The notes under the pieces: model-generated
Told to the model about the DNA's origin: nothing
Databases searched by the model: none
Seen by the model: only the letters and a program-made list of their open reading frames with translations
Part shown: positions 22,558-36,152 of the stretch, piece after piece
Position numbering within the stretch: position 1 is the stretch's first letter
Layout: every line of letters starts with the position of its first letter
Position numbers and translations under genes: made by a program
From: Palaemon carinicauda
Taxonomy: Eukaryota > Arthropoda > Malacostraca > Decapoda > Palaemonidae
Length of the DNA: 64,000 nucleotides
Assembly (NCBI RefSeq): GCF_036898095.1
Contig: NC_090729.1
Coordinates: 78,885,914-78,949,913 of the forward strand
Direction: 5' to 3'

Positions 22558-25500
22558 GTCGAGGCGGCAACGTCTTTTTATCAAGGTAAGGTGTCTGCAA
22601 GAGAACCTCATATCCTTATAATCCTTACCCAGCCTTCAATCTTCCTTCTTTATGACATCCCATCCATTCCCTTTATCCTTAACGAAAGATCCTAACCGCG
22701 AAACTTTATTAATTTTATCCCATCCTTACATCCCAACCATGTGTGCCATCTGCTCCTAACCTAATAACCTCACCCTGTGACAGTGTTAATTTCCATGCGA
22801 TAATGTTCTTGGATTTTATTTGTTTAAAAGTTAAAACCACACGACTTCATCATGTTCTCAGCCTGTAGAAATAAATTGTGTAAGTGATCCGTCAATAACT
22901 TAATTTATTTTCCCTTTTCAGGGAATGAGATTCTTTGCTGAAGTCGTCCACGGTCTCTCCAACCCACGTGAAGCACAATCCTTGCGGCTTAAATCACCAA
23001 GAATATCTTTCCCCGTTGTGCTCCCTTTTTTATTCAAGTTCAGTGAAATAGGATTGCTGTAAATAGATCTGTTGTTGGTATTTATTGTCTTAATGGTGGG
23101 TGGGGACCTTAACCTCCTTTTTATTGTTCTTTTGTTCATGCCAGGAGTTCTTAACCAAGGCCGGACTCACACGGCGTAACAAACTGGCGACTTTGACAGG
23201 ATTCGTTAAGATAGTCATTTAAAAATATTGTGATTAAAGTAAAAATTCCACCTTTCCTGTCTTTAACGACGAGACGAACCTTAATTTCCTTTTAAAGTAA
23301 ATTCTATTATCACTGGAGTTAGAACCATGGAAGAAAAAAAGCCAAAACATTTTATATTTGCTGCTAATATCGTGTGTTTATTGTCCGTTCGTTAGCACAG
23401 CCAAAACCTCTCTTTTTAAAACACTCGGTAAGTATCAGTTGCGTTTAACAGAATAGCCAACCGTTTGTGACGAATTTGCATTTTGTTCATTTTTAGCAGA
23501 AGTTATCACAGTGATTAACATTTATCAAATATATTGTGGATTAAGTGCATGTTTTATTTTGTGTTGAAAAATAAGTAAAGTTTAAGAAATTTTACGAAAA
23601 TGTACAATGAAACAGGCTGGTCTCATATCGAAACTCCTGGCTTACGTTTCACGTAAACGTTGTACGGCAGTGAGGGCACATTGCACAATTTGTGTTGGGT
23701 AACAGTAAAGAAGCATTGCATCCTTTGTTATTTCGTGTTTTTGTAATATTTGGTGGTTTGTTATTGTGAATTTATGTAATATTTTGTGAGATATTTATTA
23801 TGTACATGATTTTAAAGGGATAATTCTCGTACGATTATGTTAAAATTGTTAAACTAGCATTGAAGGATTTTGAATATCACATTCAATTCCATTTTTCAGT
23901 AAGTATACGATCATTCAGATAAAATATCTTGGAGATGTAATAGCTTAAATTCACTTTTGTTGAAGGGATATTTGTACAGGGGTTGATTATTCTTTGCAAG
24001 GCAATACGTAAGCTCAGTGACATTGTTTGATTTTATTCAATCTATTATACTTTAGGTATAAATACAAACTTTGCTTTAAGCCACAGAGTTATAAGTGATG
24101 GTGTTGCAGGGACGCACCCGCACATTTTTATAAACCCATTACTACTACATGTCTGGCGTACAGGAACACCCATTGCTGATTCCTATTTTATGTCTAGTGT
24201 ACAGGATCACCAATCACTGTGATTCCATTTTTTATGTCTAGCGTACAGGAACACCCATCACTTTGATTCCTATTTTATGTCTAGTGTAGAGGATCACCCA
24301 TTGCTGTGATTCCATTTTTTATATCTAGTGTACAGAAACACCCATCGCTGTGATTCCAATTTTGTCTTCTCTATAGAATCACCCATCACTGTGATTCAAT
24401 TTTTATGTCTTTCGTACAGTATCACCCATTGCTGTGATTCCTATTTTATCTCTAGTGAATAGGATCACCCATTGGTATAATTCCATTGTTTTTAGTGTGC
24501 ATAATCACCTATTTCTGTGATCCCTGATGAAATTTTGTTGCTCATTGTTTTGGAAACCTTACAAAGAGACAAACTACGTGCCCACACATTGGCGTGATCC
24601 CTGTTTTTCTAGGTACTGTTTAATTCTTTGAGAGGCTTTCCTTTTAGTGATAGTTCTTTTCTGAAAGGTATTTTTACAGCCACCGTGTACTGTGCCCAGC
24701 TCCATCTTTATCATTTCTTCTGTGTAATTTCTTGCACGGTTAACACTCTAACTTGAGCTGTTGAGTTTGGTCTGGTCGCTGTCTCTATAGGGAACTGGCA
24801 AAATAACTTCCACTGAGTTTGTGGGCTTGGCAGAACGAAAAGGCTATGAGGGAGACGCATTGTGAAGGTATGAGCGAGAACTCATGATTGAGGCCAAGGC
24901 CTGGAGAAGAGTCGTGCAAGAAAAGATGTGGGATGATAGAGAAAGAGCGAGAGTGCATGAATTAAAGATGTGGGGAATGAGTATTCAATTAGCCCAGCTA
25001 ATTAACTCTTAACCCCAACCCAATAGTGCCAAAGTCCAGCAGGACTATTGCAGTAAGGTTTGGTGCATTGAAGGAGTCACCAAAGACCTCCCTATAGTAG
25101 AGCTGAAGGTAACCACGTCTCAGGTCAGCAAAGGGTGCAAACAAGAGACAGTGAGCAATGTCACACATGAGGGCTACAACTTGCTCTTGGGTCAAGACCT
25201 CCTGAAAGGCATACAGTGCGTGCCCATCAGGTGCATGAAGGCTGCCAAGCTGGAGCCCAAAACTGTGAGGATGCAACCTGCAGAGGAAAACGAATGGCTA
25301 GGTAACATTGACCTTGGTGAGATAGCTTGGTTAAGTGAGGAGGGCCAGGAATCTTCCCTCCCAGCAACGAGTCTAAGCTCCATACCCGAGAATTCTCTCC
25401 AGATGAACTTGTGCTGCTTTCCAACACTGGCGATAGGGGTACCTCAAAAACCAGGCCAGAGCTCTAAGAGGGTGCCAAAAAGGAAGTACCAATTAGCCCT

Positions 25501-25956
25501 AAGACCCTAAAGAGCTAGACAGAGTTCGTCAGATTCTAGCTGTTGGATGAGATGCTGGAAAACTCCTGGGAAGCCGCCTACTTGAACGAAGTGGAAATTA
25601 ATAATCTCTCTAACGAGGACTTCTTGCTAAAGGATGAGGTACCTTCAAAATCTGTCAAGGTTCCCACGATCCTGCTGAGGTTATGAGCTAGCAAGTAGTT
25701 GTCAACTGTTACCCCCGGTTGTAGGTGCTAGGCATGGCCCTTGAGGGACTTGGAGGACAATTTGGTATGAAGTGTACTACCCAGCTGATGCAGTGTCAGT
25801 TCTGGACAGGCTTGCAAACAATTGTTAAGGCGTAGGTAGCCTACTGCCATCCTTGCCAAGTCACCAGCAACTCAAAGCAGGTAGTGTCGAAGGAATCTCT
25901 CCAAATCATCCCATCCAAAAGTATTCCCTTCCCTGATGTGTGGGTGGAATATCTAA
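22558..25956 (+). repeat. Array unit 7
   Basis: 3399 bp. It is the first copy with GGAGATGTAATAG in the leader (earlier units have GGAGCTG). The protease frame ends at 25510. Confidence 0.97.
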
Positions 25957-28900
25957 GTCGAGGCGGCAACGTCTTTTTATCAAGGTAAGGTGTCTGCAAG
26001 AGAACCTCATATCCTTATAATCCTTACCCAGCCTTCAATCTTCCTTCTTTATGACATCCCATCCATTCCCTTTATCCTTAACGAAAGATCCTAACCGCGA
26101 AACTTTATTAATTTTATCCCATCCTTACATCCCAACCATGTGTGCCATCTGCTCCTAACCTAATAACCTCACCCTGTGACAGTGTTAATTTCCATGCGAT
26201 AATGTTCTTGGATTTTATTTGTTTAAAAGTTAAAACCACACGACTTCATCATGTTCTCAGCCTGTAGAAATAAATTGTGTAAGTGATCCGTCAATAACTT
26301 AATTTATTTTCCCTTTTCAGGGAATGAGATTCTTTGCTGAAGTCGTCCACGGTCTCTCCAACCCACGTGAAGCACAATCCTTGCGGCTTAAATCACCAAG
26401 AATATCTTTCCCCGTTGTGCTCCCTTTTTTATTCAAGTTCAGTGAAATAGGATTGCTGTAAATAGATCTGTTGTTGGTATTTATTGTCTTAATGGTGGGT
26501 GGGGACCTTAACCTCCTTTTTATTGTTCTTTTGTTCATGCCAGGAGTTCTTAACCAAGGCCGGACTCACACGGCGTAACAAACTGGCGACTTTGACAGGA
26601 TTCGTTAAGATAGTCATTTAAAAATATTGTGATTAAAGTAAAAATTCCACCTTTCCTGTCTTTAACGACGAGACGAACCTTAATTTCCTTTTAAAGTAAA
26701 TTCTATTATCACTGGAGTTAGAACCATGGAAGAAAAAAAGCCAAAACATTTTATATTTGCTGCTAATATCGTGTGTTTATTGTCCGTTCGTTAGCACAGC
26801 CAAAACCTCTCTTTTTAAAACACTCGGTAAGTATCAGTTGCGTTTAACAGAATAGCCAACCGTTTGTGACGAATTTGCATTTTGTTCATTTTTAGCAGAA
26901 GTTATCACAGTGATTAACATTTATCAAATATATTGTGGATTAAGTGCATGTTTTATTTTGTGTTGAAAAATAAGTAAAGTTTAAGAAATTTTACGAAAAT
27001 GTACAATGAAACAGGCTGGTCTCATATCAAAACTCCTGGCTTACGTTTCACGTAAACGTTGTACGGCAGTGAGGGCACATTGCACAATTTGTGTTGGGTA
27101 ACAGTAAAGAAGCATTGCATCCTTTGTTATTTCGTGTTTTTGTAATATTTGGTGGTTTGTTATTGTGAATTTATGTAATATTTTGTGAGATATTTATTAT
27201 GTACATGATTTTAAAGGGATAATTCTCGTACGATTATGTTAAAATTGTTAAACTAGCATTGAAGGATTTTGAATATCACATTCAATTCCATTTTTCAGTA
27301 AGTATACGATCATTCAGATAAAATATCTTGGAGATGTAATAGCTTAAATTCACTTTTGTTGAAGGGATATTTGTACAGGGGTTGATTATTCTTTGCAAGG
27401 CAATACGTAAGCTCAGTGACATTGTTTGATTTTATTCAATCTATTATACTTTAGGTATAAATACAAACTTTGCTTTAAGCCACAGAGTTATAAGTGATGG
27501 TGTTGCAGGGACGCACCCGCACATTTTTATAAACCCATTACTACTACATGTCTGGCGTACAGGAACACCCATTGCTGATTCCTATTTTATGTCTAGTGTA
27601 CAGGATCACCAATCACTGTGATTCCATTTTTTATGTCTAGCGTACAGGAACACCCATCACTTTGATTCCTATTTTATGTCTAGTGTAGAGGATCACCCAT
27701 TGCTGTGATTCCATTTTTTATATCTAGTGTACAGAAACACCCATCGCTGTGATTCCAATTTTGTCTTCTCTATAGAATCACCCATCACTGTGATTCAATT
27801 TTTATGTCTTTCGTACAGTATCACCCATTGCTGTGATTCCTATTTTATCTCTAGTGAATAGGATCACCCATTGGTATAATTCCATTGTTTTTAGTGTGCA
27901 TAATCACCTATTTCTGTGATCCCTGATGAAATTTTGTTGCTCATTGTTTTGGAAACCTTACAAAGAGACAAACTACGTGCCCACACATTGGCGTGATCCC
28001 TGTTTTTCTAGGTACTGTTTAATTCTTTGAGAGGCTTTCCTTTTAGTGATAGTTCTTTTCTGAAAGGTATTTTTACAGCCACCGTGTACTGTGCCCAGCT
28101 CCATCTTTATCATTTCTTCTGTGTAATTTCTTGCACGGTTAACACTCTAACTTGAGCTGTTGAGTTTGGTCTGGTCGCTGTCTCTATAGGGAACTGGCAA
28201 AATAACTTCCACTGAGTTTGTGGGCTTGGCAGAACGAAAAGGCTATGAGGGAGACGCATTGTGAAGGTATGAGCGAGAACTCATGATTGAGGCCAAGGCC
28301 TGGAGAAGAGTCGTGCAAGAAAAGATGTGGGATGATAGAGAAAGAGCGAGAGTGCATGAATTAAAGATGTGGGGAATGAGTATTCAATTAGCCCAGCTAA
28401 TTAACTCTTAACCCCAACCCAATAGTGCCAAAGTCCAGCAGGACTATTGCAGTAAGGTTTGGTGCATTGAAGGAGTCACCAAAGACCTCCCTATAGTAGA
28501 GCTGAAGGTAACCACGTCTCAGGTCAGCAAAGGGTGCAAACAAGAGACAGTGAGCAATGTCACACATGAGGGCTACAACTTGCTCTTGGGTCAAGACCTC
28601 CTGAAAGGCATACAGTGCGTGCCCATCAGGTGCATGAAGGCTGCCAAGCTGGAGCCCAAAACTGTGAGGATGCAACCTGCAGAGGAAAACGAATGGCTAG
28701 GTAACATTGACCTTGGTGAGATAGCTTGGTTAAGTGAGGAGGGCCAGGAATCTTCCCTCCCAGCAACGAGTCTAAGCTCCATACCCGAGAATTCTCTCCA
28801 GATGAACTTGTGCTGCTTTCCAACACTGGCGATAGGGGTACCTCAAAAACCAGGCCAGAGCTCTAAGAGGGTGCCAAAAAGGAAGTACCAATTAGCCCTA

Positions 28901-29355
28901 AGACCCTAAAGAGCTAGACAGAGTTCGTCAGATTCTAGCTGTTGGATGAGATGCTGGAAAACTCCTGGGAAGCCGCCTACTTGAACGAAGTGGAAATTAA
29001 TAATCTCTCTAACGAGGACTTCTTGCTAAAGGATGAGGTACCTTCAAAATCTGTCAAGGTTCCCACGATCCTGCTGAGGTTATGAGCTAGCAAGTAGTTG
29101 TCAACTGTTACCCCCGGTTGTAGGTGCTAGGCATGGCCCTTGAGGGACTTGGAGGACAATTTGGTATGAAGTGTACTACCCAGCTGATGCAGTGTCAGTT
29201 CTGGACAGGCTTGCAAACAATTGTTAAGGCGTAGGTAGCCTACTGCCATCCTTGCCAAGTCACCAGCAACTCAAAGCAGGTAGTGTCGAAGGAATCTCTC
29301 CAAATCATCCCATCCAAAAGTATTCCCTTCCCTGATGTGTGGGTGGAATATCTAA
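25957..29355 (+). repeat. Array unit 8
   Basis: 3399 bp. It again has TATCAAAACTCC, as in units 5 and 6, while neighbours 7 and 9 do not. The protease frame ends at 28909. Confidence 0.97.
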
Positions 29356-32300
29356 GTCGAGGCGGCAACGTCTTTTTATCAAGGTAAGGTGTCTGCAAGA
29401 GAACCTCATATCCTTATAATCCTTACCCAGCCTTCAATCTTCCTTCTTTATGACATCCCATCCATTCCCTTTATCCTTAACGAAAGATCCTAACCGCGAA
29501 ACTTTATTAATTTTATCCCATCCTTACATCCCAACCATGTGTGCCATCTGCTCCTAACCTAATAACCTCACCCTGTGACAGTGTTAATTTCCATGCGATA
29601 ATGTTCTTGGATTTTATTTGTTTAAAAGTTAAAACCACACGACTTCATCATGTTCTCAGCCTGTAGAAATAAATTGTGTAAGTGATCCGTCAATAACTTA
29701 ATTTATTTTCCCTTTTCAGGGAATGAGATTCTTTGCTGAAGTCGTCCACGGTCTCTCCAACCCACGTGAAGCACAATCCTTGCGGCTTAAATCACCAAGA
29801 ATATCTTTCCCCGTTGTGCTCCCTTTTTTATTCAAGTTCAGTGAAATAGGATTGCTGTAAATAGATCTGTTGTTGGTATTTATTGTCTTAATGGTGGGTG
29901 GGGACCTTAACCTCCTTTTTATTGTTCTTTTGTTCATGCCAGGAGTTCTTAACCAAGGCCGGACTCACACGGCGTAACAAACTGGCGACTTTGACAGGAT
30001 TCGTTAAGATAGTCATTTAAAAATATTGTGATTAAAGTAAAAATTCCACCTTTCCTGTCTTTAACGACGAGACGAACCTTAATTTCCTTTTAAAGTAAAT
30101 TCTATTATCACTGGAGTTAGAACCATGGAAGAAAAAAAGCCAAAACATTTTATATTTGCTGCTAATATCGTGTGTTTATTGTCCGTTCGTTAGCACAGCC
30201 AAAACCTCTCTTTTTAAAACACTCGGTAAGTATCAGTTGCGTTTAACAGAATAGCCAACCGTTTGTGACGAATTTGCATTTTGTTCATTTTTAGCAGAAG
30301 TTATCACAGTGATTAACATTTATCAAATATATTGTGGATTAAGTGCATGTTTTATTTTGTGTTGAAAAATAAGTAAAGTTTAAGAAATTTTACGAAAATG
30401 TACAATGAAACAGGCTGGTCTCATATCGAAACTCCTGGCTTACGTTTCACGTAAACGTTGTACGGCAGTGAGGGCACATTGCACAATTTGTGTTGGGTAA
30501 CAGTAAAGAAGCATTGCATCCTTTGTTATTTCGTGTTTTTGTAATATTTGGTGGTTTGTTATTGTGAATTTATGTAATATTTTGTGAGATATTTATTATG
30601 TACATGATTTTAAAGGGATAATTCTCGTACGATTATGTTAAAATTGTTAAACTAGCATTGAAGGATTTTGAATATCACATTCAATTCCATTTTTCAGTAA
30701 GTATACGATCATTCAGATAAAATATCTTGGAGATGTAATAGCTTAAATTCACTTTTGTTGAAGGGATATTTGTACAGGGGTTGATTATTCTTTGCAAGGC
30801 AATACGTAAGCTCAGTGACATTGTTTGATTTTATTCAATCTATTATACTTTAGGTATAAATACAAACTTTGCTTTAAGCCACAGAGTTATAAGTGATGGT
30901 GTTGCAGGGACGCACCCGCACATTTTTATAAACCCATTACTACTACATGTCTGGCGTACAGGAACACCCATTGCTGATTCCTATTTTATGTCTAGTGTAC
31001 AGGATCACCAATCACTGTGATTCCATTTTTTATGTCTAGCGTACAGGAACACCCATCACTTTGATTCCTATTTTATGTCTAGTGTAGAGGATCACCCATT
31101 GCTGTGATTCCATTTTTTATATCTAGTGTACAGAAACACCCATCGCTGTGATTCCAATTTTGTCTTCTCTATAGAATCACCCATCACTGTGATTCAATTT
31201 TTATGTCTTTCGTACAGTATCACCCATTGCTGTGATTCCTATTTTATCTCTAGTGAATAGGATCACCCATTGGTATAATTCCATTGTTTTTAGTGTGCAT
31301 AATCACCTATTTCTGTGATCCCTGATGAAATTTTGTTGCTCATTGTTTTGGAAACCTTACAAAGAGACAAACTACGTGCCCACACATTGGCGTGATCCCT
31401 GTTTTTCTAGGTACTGTTTAATTCTTTGAGAGGCTTTCCTTTTAGTGATAGTTCTTTTCTGAAAGGTATTTTTACAGCCACCGTGTACTGTGCCCAGCTC
31501 CATCTTTATCATTTCTTCTGTGTAATTTCTTGCACGGTTAACACTCTAACTTGAGCTGTTGAGTTTGGTCTGGTCGCTGTCTCTATAGGGAACTGGCAAA
31601 ATAACTTCCACTGAGTTTGTGGGCTTGGCAGAACGAAAAGGCTATGAGGGAGACGCATTGTGAAGGTATGAGCGAGAACTCATGATTGAGGCCAAGGCCT
31701 GGAGAAGAGTCGTGCAAGAAAAGATGTGGGATGATAGAGAAAGAGCGAGAGTGCATGAATTAAAGATGTGGGGAATGAGTATTCAATTAGCCCAGCTAAT
31801 TAACTCTTAACCCCAACCCAATAGTGCCAAAGTCCAGCAGGACTATTGCAGTAAGGTTTGGTGCATTGAAGGAGTCACCAAAGACCTCCCTATAGTAGAG
31901 CTGAAGGTAACCACGTCTCAGGTCAGCAAAGGGTGCAAACAAGAGACAGTGAGCAATGTCACACATGAGGGCTACAACTTGCTCTTGGGTCAAGACCTCC
32001 TGAAAGGCATACAGTGCGTGCCCATCAGGTGCATGAAGGCTGCCAAGCTGGAGCCCAAAACTGTGAGGATGCAACCTGCAGAGGAAAACGAATGGCTAGG
32101 TAACATTGACCTTGGTGAGATAGCTTGGTTAAGTGAGGAGGGCCAGGAATCTTCCCTCCCAGCAACGAGTCTAAGCTCCATACCCGAGAATTCTCTCCAG
32201 ATGAACTTGTGCTGCTTTCCAACACTGGGATAGGGGTACCTCAAAAACCAGGCCAGAGCTCTAAGAGGGTGCCAAAAAGGAAGTACCAATTAGCCCTAAG

Positions 32301-32753
32301 ACCCTAAAGAGCTAGACAGAGTTCGTCAGATTCTAGCTGTTGGATGAGATGCTGGAAAACTCCTGGGAAGCCGCCTACTTGAACGAAGTGGAAATTAATA
32401 ATCTCTCTAACGAGGACTTCTTGCTAAAGGATGAGGTACCTTCAAAATCTGTCAAGGTTCCCACGATCCTGCTGAGGTTATGAGCTAGCAAGTAGTTGTC
32501 AACTGTTACCCCCGGTTGTAGGTGCTAGGCATGGCCCTTGAGGGACTTGGAGGACAATTTGGTATGAAGTGTACTACCCAGCTGATGCAGTGTCAGTTCT
32601 GGACAGGCTTGCAAACAATTGTTAAGGCGTAGGTAGCCTACTGCCATCCTTGCCAAGTCACCAGCAACTCAAAGCAGGTAGTGTCGAAGGAATCTCTCCA
32701 AATCATCCCATCCAAAAGTATTCCCTTCCCTGATGTGTGGGTGGAATATCTAA
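29356..32753 (+). repeat. Array unit 9
   Basis: 3398 bp. It carries the ACTGGGATAG 1-bp deletion. The shortened protease frame ends at 32233. Confidence 0.97.
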
Positions 32754-35700
32754 GTCGAGGCGGCAACGTCTTTTTATCAAGGTAAGGTGTCTGCAAGAGA
32801 ACCTCATATCCTTATAATCCTTACCCAGCCTTCAATCTTCCTTCTTTATGACATCCCATCCATTCCCTTTATCCTTAACGAAAGATCCTAACCGCGAAAC
32901 TTTATTAATTTTATCCCATCCTTACATCCCAACCATGTGTGCCATCTGCTCCTAACCTAATAACCTCACCCTGTGACAGTGTTAATTTCCATGCGATAAT
33001 GTTCTTGGATTTTATTTGTTTAAAAGTTAAAACCACACGACTTCATCATGTTCTCAGCCTGTAGAAATAAATTGTGTAAGTGATCCGTCAATAACTTAAT
33101 TTATTTTCCCTTTTCAGGGAATGAGATTCTTTGCTGAAGTCGTCCACGGTCTCTCCAACCCACGTGAAGCACAATCCTTGCGGCTTAAATCACCAAGAAT
33201 ATCTTTCCCCGTTGTGCTCCCTTTTTTATTCAAGTTCAGTGAAATAGGATTGCTGTAAATAGATCTGTTGTTGGTATTTATTGTCTTAATGGTGGGTGGG
33301 GACCTTAACCTCCTTTTTATTGTTCTTTTGTTCATGCCAGGAGTTCTTAACCAAGGCCGGACTCACACGGCGTAACAAACTGGCGACTTTGACAGGATTC
33401 GTTAAGATAGTCATTTAAAAATATTGTGATTAAAGTAAAAATTCCACCTTTCCTGTCTTTAACGACGAGACGAACCTTAATTTCCTTTTAAAGTAAATTC
33501 TATTATCACTGGAGTTAGAACCATGGAAGAAAAAAAGCCAAAACATTTTATATTTGCTGCTAATATCGTGTGTTTATTGTCCGTTCGTTAGCACAGCCAA
33601 AACCTCTCTTTTTAAAACACTCGGTAAGTATCAGTTGCGTTTAACAGAATAGCCAACCGTTTGTGACGAATTTGCATTTTGTTCATTTTTAGCAGAAGTT
33701 ATCACAGTGATTAACATTTATCAAATATATTGTGGATTAAGTGCATGTTTTATTTTGTGTTGAAAAATAAGTAAAGTTTAAGAAATTTTACGAAAATGTA
33801 CAATGAAACAGGCTGGTCTCATATCGAAACTCCTGGCTTACGTTTCACGTAAACGTTGTACGGCAGTGAGGGCACATTGCACAATTTGTGTTGGGTAACA
33901 GTAAAGAAGCATTGCATCCTTTGTTATTTCGTGTTTTTGTAATATTTGGTGGTTTGTTATTGTGAATTTATGTAATATTTTGTGAGATATTTATTATGTA
34001 CATGATTTTAAAGGGATAATTCTCGTACGATTATGTTAAAATTGTTAAATTAGCATTGAAGGATTTTGAATATCACATTCAATTCCATTTTTCAGTAAGT
34101 ATACGATCATTCAGATAAAATATCTTGGAGATGTAATAGCTTAAATTCACTTTTGTTGAAGGGATATTTGTACAGGGGTTGATTATTCTTTGCAAGGCAA
34201 TACGTAAGCTCAGTGACATTGTTTGATTTTATTCAATCTATTATACTTTAGGTATAAATACAAACTTTGCTTTAAGCCACAGAGTTATAAGTGATGGTGT
34301 TGCAGGGACGCACCCGCACATTTTTATAAACCCATTACTACTACATGTCTGGCGTACAGGAACACCCATTGCTGATTCCTATTTTATGTCTAGTGTACAG
34401 GATCACCAATCACTGTGATTCCATTTTTTATGTCTAGCGTACAGGAACACCCATCACTTTGATTCCTATTTTATGTCTAGTGTAGAGGATCACCCATTGC
34501 TGTGATTCCATTTTTTATATCTAGTGTACAGAAACACCCATCGCTGTGATTCCAATTTTGTCTTCTCTATAGAATCACCCATCACTGTGATTCAATTTTT
34601 ATGTCTTTCGTACAGTATCACCCATTGCTGTGATTCCTATTTTATCTCTAGTGAATAGGATCACCCATTGGTATAATTCCATTGTTTTTAGTGTGCATAA
34701 TCACCTATTTCTGTGATCCCTGATGAAATTTTGTTGCTCATTGTTTTGGAAACCTTACAAAGAGACAAACTACGTGCCCACACATTGGCGTGATCCCTGT
34801 TTTTCTAGGTACTGTTTAATTCTTTGAGAGGCTTTCCTTTTAGTGATAGTTCTTTTCTGAAAGGTATTTTTACAGCCACCGTGTACTGTGCCCAGCTCCA
34901 TCTTTATCATTTCTTCTGTGTAATTTCTTGCACGGTTAACACTCTAACTTGAGCTGTTGAGTTTGGTCTGGTCGCTGTCTCTATAGGGAACTGGCAAAAT
35001 AACTTCCACTGAGTTTGTGGGCTTGGCAGAACGAAAAGGCTATGAGGGAGACGCATTGTGAAGGTATGAGCGAGAACTCATGATTGAGGCCAAGGCCTGG
35101 AGAAGAGTCGTGCAAGAAAAGATGTGGGATGATAGAGAAAGAGCGAGAGTGCATGAATTAAAGATGTGGGGAATGAGTATTCAATTAGCCCAGCTAATTA
35201 ACTCTTAACCCCAACCCAATAGTGCCAAAGTCCAGCAGGACTATTGCAGTAAGGTTTGGTGCATTGAAGGAGTCACCAAAGACCTCCCTATAGTAGAGCT
35301 GAAGGTAACCACGTCTCAGGTCAGCAAAGGGTGCAAACAAGAGACAGTGAGCAATGTCACACATGAGGGCTACAACTTGCTCTTGGGTCAAGACCTCCTG
35401 AAAGGCATACAGTGCGTGCCCATCAGGTGCATGAAGGCTGCCAAGCTGGAGCCCAAAACTGTGAGGATGCAACCTGCAGAGGAAAACGAATGGCTAGGTA
35501 ACATTGACCTTGGTGAGATAGCTTGGTTAAGTGAGGAGGGCCAGGAATCTTCCCTCCCAGCAACGAGTCTAAGCTCCATACCCGAGAATTCTCTCCAGAT
35601 GAACTTGTGCTGCTTTCCAACACTGGCGATAGGGGTACCTCAAAAACCAGGCCAGAGCTCTAAGAGGGTGCCAAAAAGGAAGTACCAATTAGCCCTAAGA

Positions 35701-36152
35701 CCCTAAAGAGCTAGACAGAGTTCGTCAGATTCTAGCTGTTGGATGAGATGCTGGAAAACTCCTGGGAAGCCGCCTACTTGAACGAAGTGGAAATTAATAA
35801 TCTCTCTAACGAGGACTTCTTGCTAAAGGATGAGGTACCTTCAAAATCTGTCAAGGTTCCCACGATCCTGCTGAGGTTATGAGCTAGCAAGTAGTTGTCA
35901 ACTGTTACCCCCGGTTGTAGGTGCTAGGCATGGCCCTTGAGGGACTTGGAGGACAATTTGGTATGAAGTGTACTACCCAGCTGATGCAGTGTCAGTTCTG
36001 GACAGGCTTGCAAACAATTGTTAAGGCGTAGGTAGCCTACTGCCATCCTTGCCAAGTCACCAGCAACTCAAAGCAGGTAGTGTCGAAGGAATCTCTCCAA
36101 ATCATCCCATCCAAAAGTATTCCCTTCCCTGATGTGTGGGTGGAATATCTAA
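32754..36152 (+). repeat. Array unit 10
   Basis: 3399 bp. It shares TTAAATTAGC with unit 11 only (the others have TTAAACTAGC). The protease frame ends at 35706. Confidence 0.97.
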